Of a stretch of DNA of 64,000 nt, positions 35,890 through 51,100 are shown piece after piece. This DNA is from Elmis aenea (taxonomy: Eukaryota; Arthropoda; Insecta; Coleoptera; Elmidae), in NCBI GenBank assembly GCA_947652605.1, contig CANTFG010000248.1, positions 1 to 64,000 on the forward strand, given 5' to 3'. Position 1 is the first letter of the stretch, and every line of letters starts with the position of its first letter. The position numbers were made by a program, and so were the translations under genes. The notes under the pieces were generated by a model that worked only from the letters and a program-made list of their open reading frames with translations, searched no databases and was not told where the DNA came from.

Positions 35890-38800
35890 AATTTTTTGAA
35901 TAACTTTGTAAATAAATTTCAAAATAGTTGAGACAAACGGCATTATACTAAGAAAAATTAACTCTATAACATACTAAAATTTGAACAAAATCGTATGAGC
36001 CGTTATCGAGAAAAATTTTCAAAATTTTTAATTTTTTTAATAACTTTGTAAATTAAATTTCAAAATAGTTGAGACAAACGGCATTATACTAAGAAAAATA
36101 AACTCTATAACATACTAAAATTTGAACAAAATCGTATGAGCCGTTTTCGAGCAAAATTTTCAAAATTTTTAATTTTTTGAATAACTTTGTAAATTAAATT
36201 ACAAAATAGTTGAGACAAACGGCATTATACTAAGAAAAATAAACTTTATAACATACTAAAATTTGAACAAAATCGTATAAGCCGTTTTCAAAAAAATTTT
36301 CAAAATTTTTAATTTTTTGAATAATTTTGTAAATTGGACTTCTAAATAGTTGAGACAAACGGTATTATACTTAGAAAAATAAACTCTATAACATGCAGAA
36401 ATTTAAACAAAATGTAAGGAGCCGTTTTCGAAAAAAAATTTCAAAATTTCCAAAATTTTTAATTTTTTGAATAATTTTGTAAATTAGACTTCTAAACAGT
36501 TAAGACAAACGGTACTATACTTAAAAAAATAAACTCTATAACATACTAAAATTTGAACAAAATCGTATGAGCCGTTTTCGAGAAAAATTTTCAAAATTTT
36601 TAATTTTTTGAATAACTTTGTAAATTAAATTTCAAAATAGTTGACACAAACGGCAATATACTAAGAAAAATAAACTCTATAACATACTAAAATTTGAACA
36701 AAATCGTATAAGCCGTTTTCGAGAAAAATTTTCAAAATTTTTAATTTTTTGAATAACTTTGTAAATTAAATTTCAAAATAGTTGAGACAAACGGCATTAT
36801 TTTAAGAAAAATAAACCCTATAACATACTAAAATTTGAACAAAATCGTATGAGCCGTTTTCGAGAAAAATTTTCAAAATTTTTAATTTTTTGAATAACTT
36901 TGTAAATTAAATTTCAAAATAGTTGAGACAAACTGCAATATACTAAGAAAAATTAACTCAATAACATACTAAAATTTGAACAAAATCGTATGAGCCGTTT
37001 TCGAGCAAAATTTTGAAAATTTTTAATTTTTTGAATAACTTTGTAAATTAAATTTCAAAATAGTTGAGACAAACGGCATTATACTAAGAAAAATAAACTC
37101 TATAACATACTAAAATTTGAACAAAATCGTATGAGCCGTTTTCGAGAAAAATTTTCAAAATTTTTAATTTTTTGAATAACTTTGTAAATTAAATTTCAAA
37201 ATAGTTGAGACAAACGGCATTATACTAAGAAAAATAAACTCTATAACATACTAAAATTTGAACAAAATCGTATGAGCCGTTTTCGAGAAAAATTTTCAAA
37301 ATTTTTAATTTTTAGAATAACTTTGTAAATTAAATTTCAAAATAGTTGAGACAAACGGCATTATACTAAGAAAAATAAACTCTATAACATACTAAAATTT
37401 GAACAAAATCGTATGAGCCGTTTTCGAGAAAAATTTTCAAAATTTTTAATTTTTTGAATAACTTTGTAAATTACATTTCAAAATAGTTGAGACAAACGGC
37501 ATTATTCTAAGAAAAATAAACTCTATAACATACTAAAATTTGAACAAAATCGTATAAGCCGTTTTCGAGAAAAATTTTCAAAATTTTTAATTTTTTGAAT
37601 AACTGTAAATTAAATTTCAAAATAGTTGAGACAAACGGCATTATACTAAGAAAAATAAACTCTATAACATACTAAAATTTGAACAAAATCGTATGAGCCG
37701 TTTTCAAAAAAATTTTCAAAATTTTGAATTTTTTGAATAACTTTGTAAATTAAATTTCAAAATAGTTGACACAAACGGCAATATACTAAGAAAAATAAAC
37801 TCTATAACATACTAAAATTTGAACAAAATCGTATGAGCCGTTTTCGAGAAAAATTTTCAAAATTTTTAATTTTTTGAATAACTTTGTAAATTAAATTTCA
37901 AAATAGTTGACACAAACGGCATTATACTAAGAAAAATAAACTCTATAACATACTAAAATTTGAACAAAATCGTATGAGCCGTTTTCGAGAAAAATTTTCA
38001 AAATTTTTAATTTTTTGAATAACTTTGTAAATTAAATTTCAAAATAGTTGAGACAAACGCCATTATTTTAAGAAAAATAAACTCTATAACATACTAAAAT
38101 TTGAACAAAATCGTATGAGCCGTTTTCCAGAAAAATTTTCAAAATTTTTAATTTTTTGAATAACTTTGTAAATTAAATTTCAAAATAGTTGAGACAAACT
38201 GCAATATACTAAGAAAAATTAACTCTATAACATACTAAAATTTGAACAAAATCGTATAAGCCGTTTTCGAGAAAAATTTTCAAAATTTTTAATTTTTTGA
38301 ATAACTTTGTAAATAAATTTCAAAATAGTTGAGACAAACGGCATTATACTAAGAAAAATTAACTCTATAACATACTAAAATTTGAACAAAATCGTATGAG
38401 CCGTTATCGAGAAAAATTTTCAAAATTTTTAATTTTTTTAATAACTTTGTAAATTAAATTTCAAAATAGTTGAGACAAACGGCATTATACTAAGAAAAAT
38501 AAACTCTATAACATACTAAAATTTGAACAAAATCGTATGAGCCGTTTTCGAGCAAAATTTTCAAAATTTTTAATTTTTTGAATAACTTTGTAAATTAAAT
38601 TACAAAATAGTTGAGACAAACGGCATTATACTAAGAAAAATAAACTCTATAACATACTAAAATTTGAACAAAATCGTATAAGCCGTTTTCAAAAAAATTT
38701 TCAAAATTTTTAATTTTTTGAATAATTTTGTAAATTGGACTTCTAAATAGTTGAGACAAACGGTATTATACTTAGAAAAATAAACTCTATAACATGCAGA

Positions 38801-40317
38801 AATTTAAACAAAATGTAAGGAGCCGTTTTCGAAAAAAAATTTCAAAATTTCCAAAATTTTTAATTTTTTGAATAATTTTGTAAATTAGACTTCTAAACAG
38901 TTAAGACAAACGGTACTATACTTAAAAAAATAAACTCTATAACATACTAAAATTTGAACAAAATCGTATGAGCCGTTTTCGAGAAAAATTTTCAAAATTT
39001 TTAATTTTTTGAATAACTTTGTAAATTAAATTTCAAAATAGTTGACACAAACGGCATTATACTAAGAAAAATAAACTCTATAACATACTAAAATTTGAAC
39101 AAAATCGTATAAGCCGTTTTCGAGAAAAATTTTCAAAATTTTTAATTTTTTGAATAACTTTGTAAATTAAATTTCAAAATAGTTGAGACAAACGGCATTA
39201 TTTTAAGAAAAATAAACCCTATAACATACTAAAATTTGAACAAAATCGTATGAGCCGTTTTCGAGCAAAATTTTCAAAATTTTTAATTTTTTGAATAACT
39301 TTGTAAATTAAATTTCAAAATAGTTGAGACAAACGGCATTATACTAAGAAAAATAAACTCTATAACATACTAAAATTTGAACAAAATCGTATGAGCCGTT
39401 TTCGAGAAAAATTTTCAAAATTTTTAATTTTTAGATTAACTTTGTAAATTAAATTTCAAAATAGTTGAGACAAACGGCATTATACTAAGAAAAATAAACT
39501 CTATAACATACTAAAATTTGAACAAAATCGTATGAGCCGTTTTCGAGAAAAATTTTCAAAATTTTTAATTTTTTGAATAACTTTGTAAATTACATTTCAA
39601 AATAGTTGAGACAAACGGCATTATTCTAAGAAAAATAAACTCTATAACATACTAAAATTTGAACAAAATCGTATAAGCCGTTTTCGAGAAAAATTTTCAA
39701 AATTTTTAATTTTTTGAATAACTGTAAATTAAATTTCAAAATAGTTGAGACAAACGGCATTATACTAAGAAAAATAAACTCTATAACATACTAAAACTTG
39801 AACAAAATCGTATAAGCCGTTTTCAAAAAAATTTTCAAAATTTTGAATTTTTTGAATAACTTTGTAAATTAAATTTCAAAATAGTTGACACAAACGGCAT
39901 TATACTAAGAAAAATAAACTCTATAACATACTAAAATTTGAACAAAATCGTATGAGCCGTTTTCGAGAAAAATTTTCAAAATTTTTAATTTTTTGAATAA
40001 CTTTGTAAATTAAATTTCAAAATAGTTGACACAAACGGCATTATACTAAGAAAAATAAACTCTATAACATACTAAAATTTGAACAAAATCGTATGAGCCG
40101 TTTTCGAGAAAAATTTTCAAAATTTTTAATTTTTTGAATAACTTTGTAAATTAAATTTCAAAATAGTTGAGACAAACGCCATTATTTTAAGAAAAATAAA
40201 CTCTATAACATACTAAAATTTGAACAAAATCGTATGAGCCGTTTTCCAGAAAAATTTTCAAAATTTTTAATTTTTTGAATAACTTTGTAAATTAAATTTC
40301 AAAATAGTTGAGACAAA
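35890..40317 (+). repeat. Long duplicated segment, copy 2 (offset 7,202 bp)
   Basis: This is the partner of 28690-33115, with the shared markers listed there. It includes two consecutive B1-B2 units (36321 and 38722), so several higher-order units moved together. The ends were estimated from where variant order stops agreeing. Confidence 0.7.
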
Positions 40318-43300
40318 CTGCAATATACTAAGAAAAATTAACTCTATAACATACTAAAATTTGAACAAAATCGTATAAGCCGTTTTCGAGAAAAATTTTC
40401 AAAATTTTTAATTTTTTGAATAACTTTGTAAATAAATTTCAAAATAGTTGAGACAAACGGCATTATACTAAGAAAAATTAACTCTATAACATACTAAAAT
40501 TTGAACAAAATCGTATGAGCCGTTATCGAGAAAAATTTTCAAAATTTTTAATTTTTTTAATAACTTTGTAAATTAAATTTCAAAATAGTTGAGACAAACG
40601 GCATTATACTAAGAAAAATAAACTCTATAACATACTAAAATTTGAACAAAATCGTATGAGCCGTTTTCGAGCAAAATTTTCAAAATTTTTAATTTTTTGA
40701 ATAACTTTGTAAATTAAATTACAAAATAGTTGAGACAAACGGCATTATACTAAGAAAAATAAACTCTATAACATACTAAAATTTGAACAAAATCGTATAA
40801 GCCGTTTTCAAAAAAATTTTCAAAATTTTTAATTTTTTGAATAATTTTGTAAATTGGACTTCTAAATAGTTGAGACAAACGGTATTATACTTAGAAAAAT
40901 AAACTCTATAACATGCAGAAATTTAAACAAAATGTAAGGAGCCGTTTTCGAAAAAAAATTTCAAAATTTCCAAAATTTTTAATTTTTTGAATAATTTTGT
41001 AAATTAGACTTCTAAACAGTTAAGACAAACGGTACTATACTTTAAAAAATAAACTCTATAACATACTAAAATTTGAACAAAATCGTATGAGCCGTTTTCG
41101 AGAAAAATTTTCAAAATTTTTAATTTTTTGAATAACTTTGTAAATTAAATTTCAAAATAGTTGACACAAACGGCATTATACTAAGAAAAATAAACTCTAT
41201 AACATACTAAAATTTGAACAAAATCGTATAAGCCGTTTTCGAGAAAAATTTTCAAAATTTTTAATTTTTTGAATAACTTTGTAAATTAAATTTCAAAATA
41301 GTTGAGACAAACGGCATTATTTTAAGAAAAATAAACCCTATAACATACTAAAATTTGAACAAAATCGTATGAGCCGTTTTCGAGAAAAATTTTCAAAATT
41401 TTTAATTTTTTGAATAACTTTGTAAATTAAATTTCAAAATAGTTGAGACAAACTGCAATATACTAAGAAAAATTAACTCTATAACATACTAAAATTTGAA
41501 CAAAATCGTATGAGCCGTTTTCGAGCAAAATTTTGAAAATTTTTAATTTTTTGAATAACTTTGTAAATTAAATTTCAAAATAGTTGAGACAAACGGCATT
41601 ATACTAAGAAAAATAAACTCTATAACATACTAAAATTTGAACAAAATCGTATGAGCCGTTTTCGAGAAAAATTTTCAAAATTTTTAATTTTTTGAATAAC
41701 TTTGTAAATTAAATTTCAAAATAGTTGAGACAAACGGCATTATACTAAGAAAAATAAACTCTATAACATACTAAAATTTGAACAAAATCGTATGAGCCGT
41801 TTTCGAGAAAAATTTTCAAAATTTTTAATTTTTAGAATAACTTTGTAAATTAAATTTCAAAATAGTTGACACAAACGGCATTATACTAAGAAAAATAAAC
41901 TCTATAACATACTAAAATTTGAACAAAATCGTATGAGCCGTTTTCGAGAAAAATTTTCAAAATTTTTAATTTTTTGAATAACTTTGTAAATTAAATTTCA
42001 AAATAGTTGAGACAAACGGCATTATTTTAAGAAAAATAAACTCTATAACATACTAAAATTTGAACAAAATCGTATGAGCCGTTTTCCAGAAAAATTTTCA
42101 AAATTTTTAATTTTTTGAATAACTTTGTAAATTAAATTTCAAAATAGTTGAGACAAACAGCAATATACTAAGAAAAATTAACTCTATAACATACTAAAAT
42201 TTAAACAAAATCGTATAAGCCGTTTTCGAGAAAAATTTTCAAAATTTTTAATTTTTTGAATAACTTTGTAAATAAATTTCAAAATAGTTGAGACAAACGG
42301 CATTATACTAAGAAAAATTAACTCTATAACATACTAAAATTTGAACAAAATCGTATGAGCCGTTATCGAGAAAAATTTTCAAAATTTTTAATTTTTTTAA
42401 TAACTTTGTAAATTAAATTTCAAAATAGTTAAGACAAACGGCATTATACTAAGAAAAATAAACTCTATAACATACTAAAATTTGAACAAAATCGTATGAG
42501 CCGTTTTCGAGCAAAATTTTCAAAATTTTTAATTTTTTGAATAACTTTGTAAATTAAATTACAAAATAGTTGAGACAAACGGCATTATACTAAGAAAAAT
42601 AAACTCTATAACATACTAAAATTTGAACAAAATCGTATAAGCCGTTTTCAAAAAAATTTTCAAAATTTTTAATTTTTTGAATAATTTTGTAAATTGGACT
42701 TCTAAATAGTTGAGACAAACGGTATTATACTTAGAAAAATAAACTCTATAACATGCAGAAATTTAAACAAAATGTAACGAGCCGTTTTCGAAAAAAAATT
42801 TCAAAATTTCCAAAATTTTTAATTTTTTGAATAATTTTGTAAATTAGACTTTTAAACAGTTAAGACAAACGGTACTATACTTAAAAAAATAAACTCTATA
42901 ACATACTAAAATTTGAACAAAATCGTATGAGCCGTTTTCGAGAAAAATTTTCAAAATTTTTAATTTTTTGAATAACTTTGTAAATTAAATTTCAAAATAG
43001 TTGACACAAACGGCATTATACTAAGAAAAATAAACTCTATAACATACTAAAATTTGAACAAAATCGTATGAGCCGTTTTCGAGAAAAATTTTCAAAATTT
43101 TTAATTTTTTGAATAACTTTGTAAATTAAATTTCAAAATAGTTGAGACAAACGGCATTATTTTAAGAAAAATAAACCCTATAACATACTAAAATTTGAAC
43201 AAAATCGTATGAGCCGTTTTCGAGAAAAATTTTCAAAATTTTTAATTTTTTGAATAACTTTGTAAATTAAATTTCAAAATAGTTGAGACAAACTGCAATA

Positions 43301-45110
43301 TACTAAGAAAAATTAACTCTATAACATACTAAAATTTGAACAAAATCGTATGAGCCGTTTTCGAGCAAAATTTTGAAAATTTTTAATTTTTTGAATAACT
43401 TTGTAAATTAAATTTCAAAATAGTTGAGACAAACGGCATTATACTAAGAAAAATAAACTCTATAACATACTAAAATTTGAACAAAATCGTATGAGCCGTT
43501 TTCGAGAAAAATTTTCAAAATTTTTAATTTTTTGAATAACTTTGTAAATTAAATTTCAAAATAGTTGAGACAAACGGCATTATACTAAGAAAAATAAACT
43601 CTATAACATACTAAAATTTGAACAAAATCGTATGAGCCGTTTTCGAGAAAAATTTTCAAAATTTTTAATTTTTAGAATAACTTTGTAAATTAAATTTCAA
43701 AATAGTTGAGACAAACGGCATTATACTAAGAAAAATAAACTCTATAACATACTAAAATTTGAACAAAATCGTATGAGCCGTTTTCGAGAAAAATTTTCAA
43801 AATTTTTAATTTTTTGAATAACTTTGTAAATTAAATTTCAAAATAGTTGAGACAAACGGCATTATACTAAGAAAAATAAACTCTATAACATACTAAAATT
43901 TGAACAAAATCGTATGAGCCGTTATCGAGAGAAATTTTCAAAATTTTTAATTTTTTTAATAACTTTGTAAATTAAATTTCAAAATAGTTGAGACAAACGG
44001 CATTATACTAAGAAAAATAAACTCTATAACATACTAAAATTTGAACAAAATCGTATGAGCCGTTTTCGAGAAAAATTTTCAAAATTTTTAATTTTTTGAA
44101 TAACTTTGTAAATTAAATTTCAAAATAGTTGAGACAAACGGCATTATACTAAAAAAAATAAACTCTATAACATACTAAAATTTGAACAAAATCGTATAAG
44201 CCGTTTTCAAAAAAATTTTCAAAATTTTTAATTTTTTGAATAACTTTGTAAATTAAATTTTAAAATAGTTGACACAAACGGCATTATACTAAGAAAAATA
44301 AACTCTATAACATACTAAAATTTGAACAAAATCGTATGAGCCGTTTTCGAGAAAAATTTTCAAAATTTTGAATTTTTTGAATAACTTTGTAAATTAAATT
44401 TCAAAATAGTTGAGACAAACGACATTATACTAAGAAAAATAAACTCTATAACATACTAAAATTTGAACAAAATCGTATGAGCCGTTTTCGAGAAAAATTT
44501 TCAAAATTTTTAATTTTTTGAATAACTTTGTAAATTAAATTTCAAAATAGTTGAGACAAACGGCAATATACTAAGAAAAATAAACTCTATAACATACTAA
44601 AATTTGAACAAAATCGTATGAGCCGTTTTCGAGAAAAATTTTCAAAATTTTTAATTTTTTGAATACCTTTGTAAATTACATTTCAAAATAGTTGAGACAA
44701 ACGGCATTATACTAAGAAAAATAAACTCTATAACATACTAAAATTTGAACAAAATCGTATGAGCCGTTTTCGAGAAAAATTTTCAAAATTTTTAATTTTT
44801 TGAATAACTTTGTAAATAAATTTCAAAATAGTTGAGACAAACGGCATTATACTAAGAAAAATTAACTCTATAACATACTAAAATTTGAACAAAATCGTAT
44901 GAGCCGTTATCGAGAAAAATTTTCAAAATTTTTAATTTTTTTAATAACTTTGTAAATTAAATTTCAAAATAGTTGAGACAAACGGCATTATACTAAGAAA
45001 AATAAACTCTATAACATACTAAAATTTGAACAAAATCGTATAAGCCGTTTTCGAGCAAAATTTTCAAAATTTTTAATTTTTTGAATAACTTTGTAAATTA
45101 AATTACAAAA

Positions 45111-48100
45111 TAGATGAGACAAACGGCATTATACTAAGAAAAATAAACTCTATAACATACTAAAATTTGAACAAAATCGTATGAGCCGTTTTCGAGAAAA
45201 ATTTTCAAAATTTTGAATTTTTTGAATAACTTTGTAAATTAAATTTCAAAATAGTTGAGACAAACGACATTATACTAAGAAAAATAAACTCTATAACATA
45301 CTAAAATTTGAACAAAATCGTATGAGCCGTTTTCGAGAAAAATTTTCAAAATTTTTAATTTTTTGAATAACTTTGTAAATTAAATTTCAAAATAGTTGAG
45401 ACAAACGGCAATATACTAAGAAAAATAAACTCTATAACATACTAAAATTTGAACAAAATCGTATGAGCCGTTTTCGAGAAAAATTTTCAAAATTTTTAAT
45501 TTTTTGAATAACTTTGTAAATTACATTTCAAAATAGTTGAGACAAACGGCATTATACTAAGAAAAATAAACTCTATAACATACTAAAATTTGAACAAAAT
45601 CGTATGAGCCGTTTTCGAGAAAAATTTTCAAAATTTTTAATTTTTTGAATAACTTTGTAAATAAATTTCAAAATAGTTGAGACAAACGGCATTATACTAA
45701 GAAAAATTAACTCTATAACATACTAAAATTTGAACAAAATCGTATGAGCCGTTATCGAGAAAAATTTTCAAAATTTTTAATTTTTTTAATAACTTTGTAA
45801 ATTAAATTTCAAAATAGTTGAGACAAACGGCATTATACTAAGAAAAATAAACTCTATAACATACTAAAATTTGAACAAAATCGTATAAGCCGTTTTCGAG
45901 CAAAATTTTCAAAATTTTTAATTTTTTGAATAACTTTGTAAATTAAATTACAAAATAGTTGAGACAAACGGCATTATACTAAGAAAAATAAACTCTATAA
46001 CATACTAAAATTTGAACAAAATCGTATGAGCCGTTTTCAAAAAAATTTTCAAAATTTTTAATTTTTTGAATAACTTTGTAAATTAAATTTCAAAATAGTT
46101 GAGACAAACGGCATTATACTAAGAAAAATAAACTCTATAACATACTAAAATTTGAACAAAATCGTATGAGCCGTTTTCGAGAAAAATTTTCAAAATTTTT
46201 AATTTTTTGAATAACTTTGTAAATTAAATTTCAAAATAGTTGAGACAAACGGCATTATACTAAGAAAAATTAACTCTATAACATACTAAAATTTGAACAA
46301 AATCGTATGAGCCGTTTTCGAGAAAAATTTTCTAAATTTTTAATTTTTTGAATAACTTTGTAAATTAAATTTCAAAATAGTTGAGACAAACGGCATTATA
46401 CTAAGAAAAATAAACTCTATAACATACTAAAATTTGAACAAAATCGTATGAGCCGTTTTCGAGAAAAATTTTCAAAATTTTTAATTTTTTGAATAACTTT
46501 GTAAATTACATTTCAAAATAGTTGAGACAAACGGCATTATACTAAGAAAAATAAACTCTATAACATACTAAAATTTGAACAAAATCGTATGAGCCGTTTT
46601 CGAGAAAAATTTTCAAAATTTTAAATTTTTTGAATAACTTTGTAAATTACATTTCAAAATAGTTGAGACAAACGGCATTATTCTAAGAAAAATAAACTCT
46701 ATAACATACTAAAATTTGAACAAAATCGTATGAGCCGTTTTTGAGAAAAATTTTCAAAATTTTTAATTTTTTGAATAACTTTGTAAATTAAATTTCAAAA
46801 TAGTTGAGACAAACGGCATTATACTAAGAAAAATTAACTCTATACATACTAAAATTTGAACAAAATCGTATGAGCCGTTTTCAAGAAAAATTTTCAAAAT
46901 TTTTAATTTTTTGAATAACTTTGTAAATTAAATTTCAAAATAGTTGAGACAAGCGGCATTATACTAAGAAAAATAAACTCTATAACATACTAAAATTTGA
47001 ACAAAATCGTATGAGCCGTTTTCGAGAAAAATTTTCAAAATTTTTAATTTTTTGAATAACTTTGTAAATTAAATTTCAAAATAGTTGAGACAAACGGCAT
47101 TATACTAAGAAAAATAAACTCTATAACATACTAAAATTTGAACAAAATCGTATGAGCCGTTTTCGAGAAAAATTTTCAAAATTTTTAATTTTTTTAATAA
47201 CTTTGTAAATTAAATTTCAAAATAGTTGAGACAAACGGCATTATTTTAAGAAAAATAAACTCTATAACATACTAAAATTTGAACAAAATCGTATGAGCCG
47301 TTTTCAAAAAAATTTTCAAAATTTTTAATTTTTTGAATAACTTTGTAAATTAAATTACAAAATAGTTGAGACAAACGGCATTATACTAAGAAAAATAAAC
47401 TCTATAACATACTAAAATTTGAACAAAATCGTATGAGCCGTTTTCAAAAAAATTTTCAAAATTTTTAATTTTTTGAATAACTTTGTAAATTAAATTACAA
47501 AATAGTTGAGACAAACGGCATTATACTAAGAAAAATAAACTCTATAACATACTAAAATTTGAACAAAATCGTATGAGCCGTTTTCAAAAAAATTTTCAAA
47601 ATTTTAAATTTTTTGAATAACTTTGTAAATTAAATTTCAAAATAGTTGAGACAAACGGCATTATACTAAAAAAAATAAACTCTATAACATACTAAAATTT
47701 GAACAAAATCGTATGAGCCGTTTTCGAGAAAAATTTTCAAAATTTTTAATTTTTTGAATAACTTTGTAAATAAATTTCAAAATAGTTGAGACAAACGGCA
47801 TTATACTAAGAAAAATTAACTCTATAACATACTAAAATTTGAACAAAATCGTATGAGCCGTTATCGAGAAAAATTTTCAAAATTTTTAATTTTTTTAATA
47901 ACTTTGTAAATTAAATTTCAAAATAGTTGAGACAAACGGCATTATACTAAGAAAAATAAACTCTATAACATACTAAAATTTGAACAAAATCGTATAAGCC
48001 GTTTTCGAGCAAAATTTTCAAAATTTTTAATTTTTTGAATAACTTTGTAAATTAAATTACAAAATAGATGAGACAAACGGCATTATACTAAGAAAAATAA

Positions 48101-51100
48101 ACTCTATAACATACTAAAATTTGAACAAAATCGTATGAGCCGTTTTCGAGAAAAATTTTCAAAATTTTGAATTTTTTGAATAACTTTGTAAATTAAATTT
48201 CAAAATAGTTGAGACAAACGACATTATACTAAGAAAAATAAACTCTATAACATACTAAAATTTGAACAAAATCGTATGAGCCGTTTTCGAGAAAAATTTT
48301 CAAAATTTTTAATTTTTTGAATAACTTTGTAAATTAAATTTCAAAATAGTTGAGACAAACGGCAATATACTAAGAAAAATAAACTCTATAACATACTAAA
48401 ATTTGAACAAAATCGTATGAGCCGTTTTCGAGAAAAATTTTCAAAATTTTTAATTTTTTGAATAACTTTGTAAATTACATTTCAAAATAGTTGAGACAAA
48501 CGGCATTATACTAAGAAAAATAAACTCTATAACATACTAAAATTTGAACAAAATCGTATGAGCCGTTTTCGAGAAAAATTTTCAAAATTTTTAATTTTTT
48601 GAATAACTTTGTAAATAAATTTCAAAATAGTTGAGACAAACGGCATTATACTAAGAAAAATTAACTCTATAACATACTAAAATTTGAACAAAATCGTATG
48701 AGCCGTTATCGAGAAAAATTTTCAAAATTTTTAATTTTTTTAATAACTTTGTAAATTAAATTTCAAAATAGTTGAGACAAACGGCATTATACTAAGAAAA
48801 ATAAACTCTATAACATACTAAAATTTGAACAAAATCGTATAAGCCGTTTTCGAGCAAAATTTTCAAAATTTTTAATTTTTTGAATAACTTTGTAAATTAA
48901 ATTACAAAATAGTTGAGACAAACGGCATTATACTAAGAAAAATAAACTCTATAACATACTAAAATTTGAACAAAATCGTATGAGCCGTTTTCAAAAAAAT
49001 TTTCAAAATTTTTAATTTTTTGAATAACTTTGTAAATTAAATTTCAAAATAGTTGAGACAAACGGCATTATACTAAGAAAAATAAACTCTATAACATACT
49101 AAAATTTGAACAAAATCGTATGAGCCGTTTTCGAGAAAAATTTTCAAAATTTTTAATTTTTTGAATAACTTTGTAAATTAAATTTCAAAATAGTTGAGAC
49201 AAACGGCATTATACTAAGAAAAATTAACTCTATAACATACTAAAATTTGAACAAAATCGTATGAGCCGTTTTCGAGAAAAATTTTCTAAATTTTTAATTT
49301 TTTGAATAACTTTGTAAATTAAATTTCAAAATAGTTGAGACAAACGGCATTATACTAAGAAAAATAAACTCTATAACATACTAAAATTTGAACAAAATCG
49401 TATGAGCCGTTTTCGAGAAAAATTTTCAAAATTTTTAATTTTTTGAATAACTTTGTAAATTACATTTCAAAATAGTTGAGACAAACGGCATTATACTAAG
49501 AAAAATAAACTCTATAACATACTAAAATTTGAACAAAATCGTATGAGCCGTTTTCGAGAAAAATTTTCAAAATTTTAAATTTTTTGAATAACTTTGTAAA
49601 TTACATTTCAAAATAGTTGAGACAAACGGCATTATTCTAAGAAAAATAAACTCTATAACATACTAAAATTTGAACAAAATCGTATGAGCCGTTTTTGAGA
49701 AAAATTTTCAAAATTTTTAATTTTTTGAATAACTTTGTAAATTAAATTTCAAAATAGTTGAGACAAACGGCATTATACTAAGAAAAATTAACTCTATACA
49801 TACTAAAATTTGAACAAAATCGTATGAGCCGTTTTCAAGAAAAATTTTCAAAATTTTTAATTTTTTGAATAACTTTGTAAATTAAATTTCAAAATAGTTG
49901 AGACAAGCGGCATTATACTAAGAAAAATAAACTCTATAACATACTAAAATTTGAACAAAATCGTATGAGCCGTTTTCGAGAAAAATTTTCAAAATTTTTA
50001 ATTTTTTGAATAACTTTGTAAATTAAATTTCAAAATAGTTGAGACAAACGGCATTATACTAAGAAAAATAAACTCTATAACATACTAAAATTTGAACAAA
50101 ATCGTATGAGCCGTTTTCGAGAAAAATTTTCAAAATTTTTAATTTTTTTAATAACTTTGTAAATTAAATTTCAAAATAGTTGAGACAAACGGCATTATTT
50201 TAAGAAAAATAAACTCTATAACATACTAAAATTTGAACAAAATCGTATGAGCCGTTTTCAAAAAAATTTTCAAAATTTTTAATTTTTTGAATAACTTTGT
50301 AAATTAAATTACAAAATAGTTGAGACAAACGGCATTATACTAAGAAAAATAAACTCTATAACATACTAAAATTTGAACAAAATCGTATGAGCCGTTTTCA
50401 AAAAAATTTTCAAAATTTTTAATTTTTTGAATAACTTTGTAAATTAAATTACAAAATAGTTGAGACAAACGGCATTATACTAAGAAAAATAAACTCTATA
50501 ACATACTAAAATTTGAACAAAATCGTATGAGCCGTTTTCAAAAAAATTTTCAAAATTTTAAATTTTTTGAATAACTTTGTAAATTAAATTTCAAAATAGT
50601 TGAGACAAACGGCATTATACTAAAAAAAATAAACTCTATAACATACTAAAATTTGAACAAAATCGTATGAGCCGTTTTCGAGAAAAATTTTCAAAATTTT
50701 TAATTTTTTGAATAACTTTGTAAATTAAATTTCAAAATAGTTGAGACAAACGGCATTATACTAAGAAAAATAAACTCTATAACATACTAAAATTTGAACA
50801 AAATCGTATGAGCCGTTTTCGAGAAAAATTTTCTAAATTTTTAATTTTTTGAATAACTTTGTAAATTAAATTTCAAAATAGTTGAGACAAACGGCATTAT
50901 ACTAAGAAAAATAAACTCTATGACATACTAAAATTTGAACAAAATCGTATGAGCCGTTATCGAGAAAAATTTTCAAAATTTTTAATTTTTTGAATAACTT
51001 TGTAAATTACATTTCAAAATAGTTGAGACAAACGGCATTATACTAAGAAAAATAAACTCTATAACATACTAAAATTTGAACAAAATCGTATGAGCCGTTT

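Larger units (their letters stand above)
27141..44000 (+). repeat. Higher-order repeats headed by B1-B2 monomer pairs
   Basis: B1 (150 bp) plus B2 (141 bp) start at 27141, 29119, 31520, 34484, 36321, 38722, 40841 and 42681. Spacings are 1978, 2401, 2964, 1837, 2401, 2119 and 1840 bp, that is 14, 17, 21, 13, 17, 15 and 13 monomers. Each pair is preceded by the same run of variants: GTAAATAAATTTC, GTTATCGAG with TTTTTTTAATAAC, GAGCAAAATTTTC, TTACAAAATAG, and a form with a long A run after GTTTTC. Each is followed by GACACAAAC and, apart from the eighth (which ends CGTATGAGCC), by CGTATAAGCC monomers. Unit length varies because blocks of monomers are gained or lost downstream of the shared core. 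The right limit is approximate. Confidence 0.8.
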
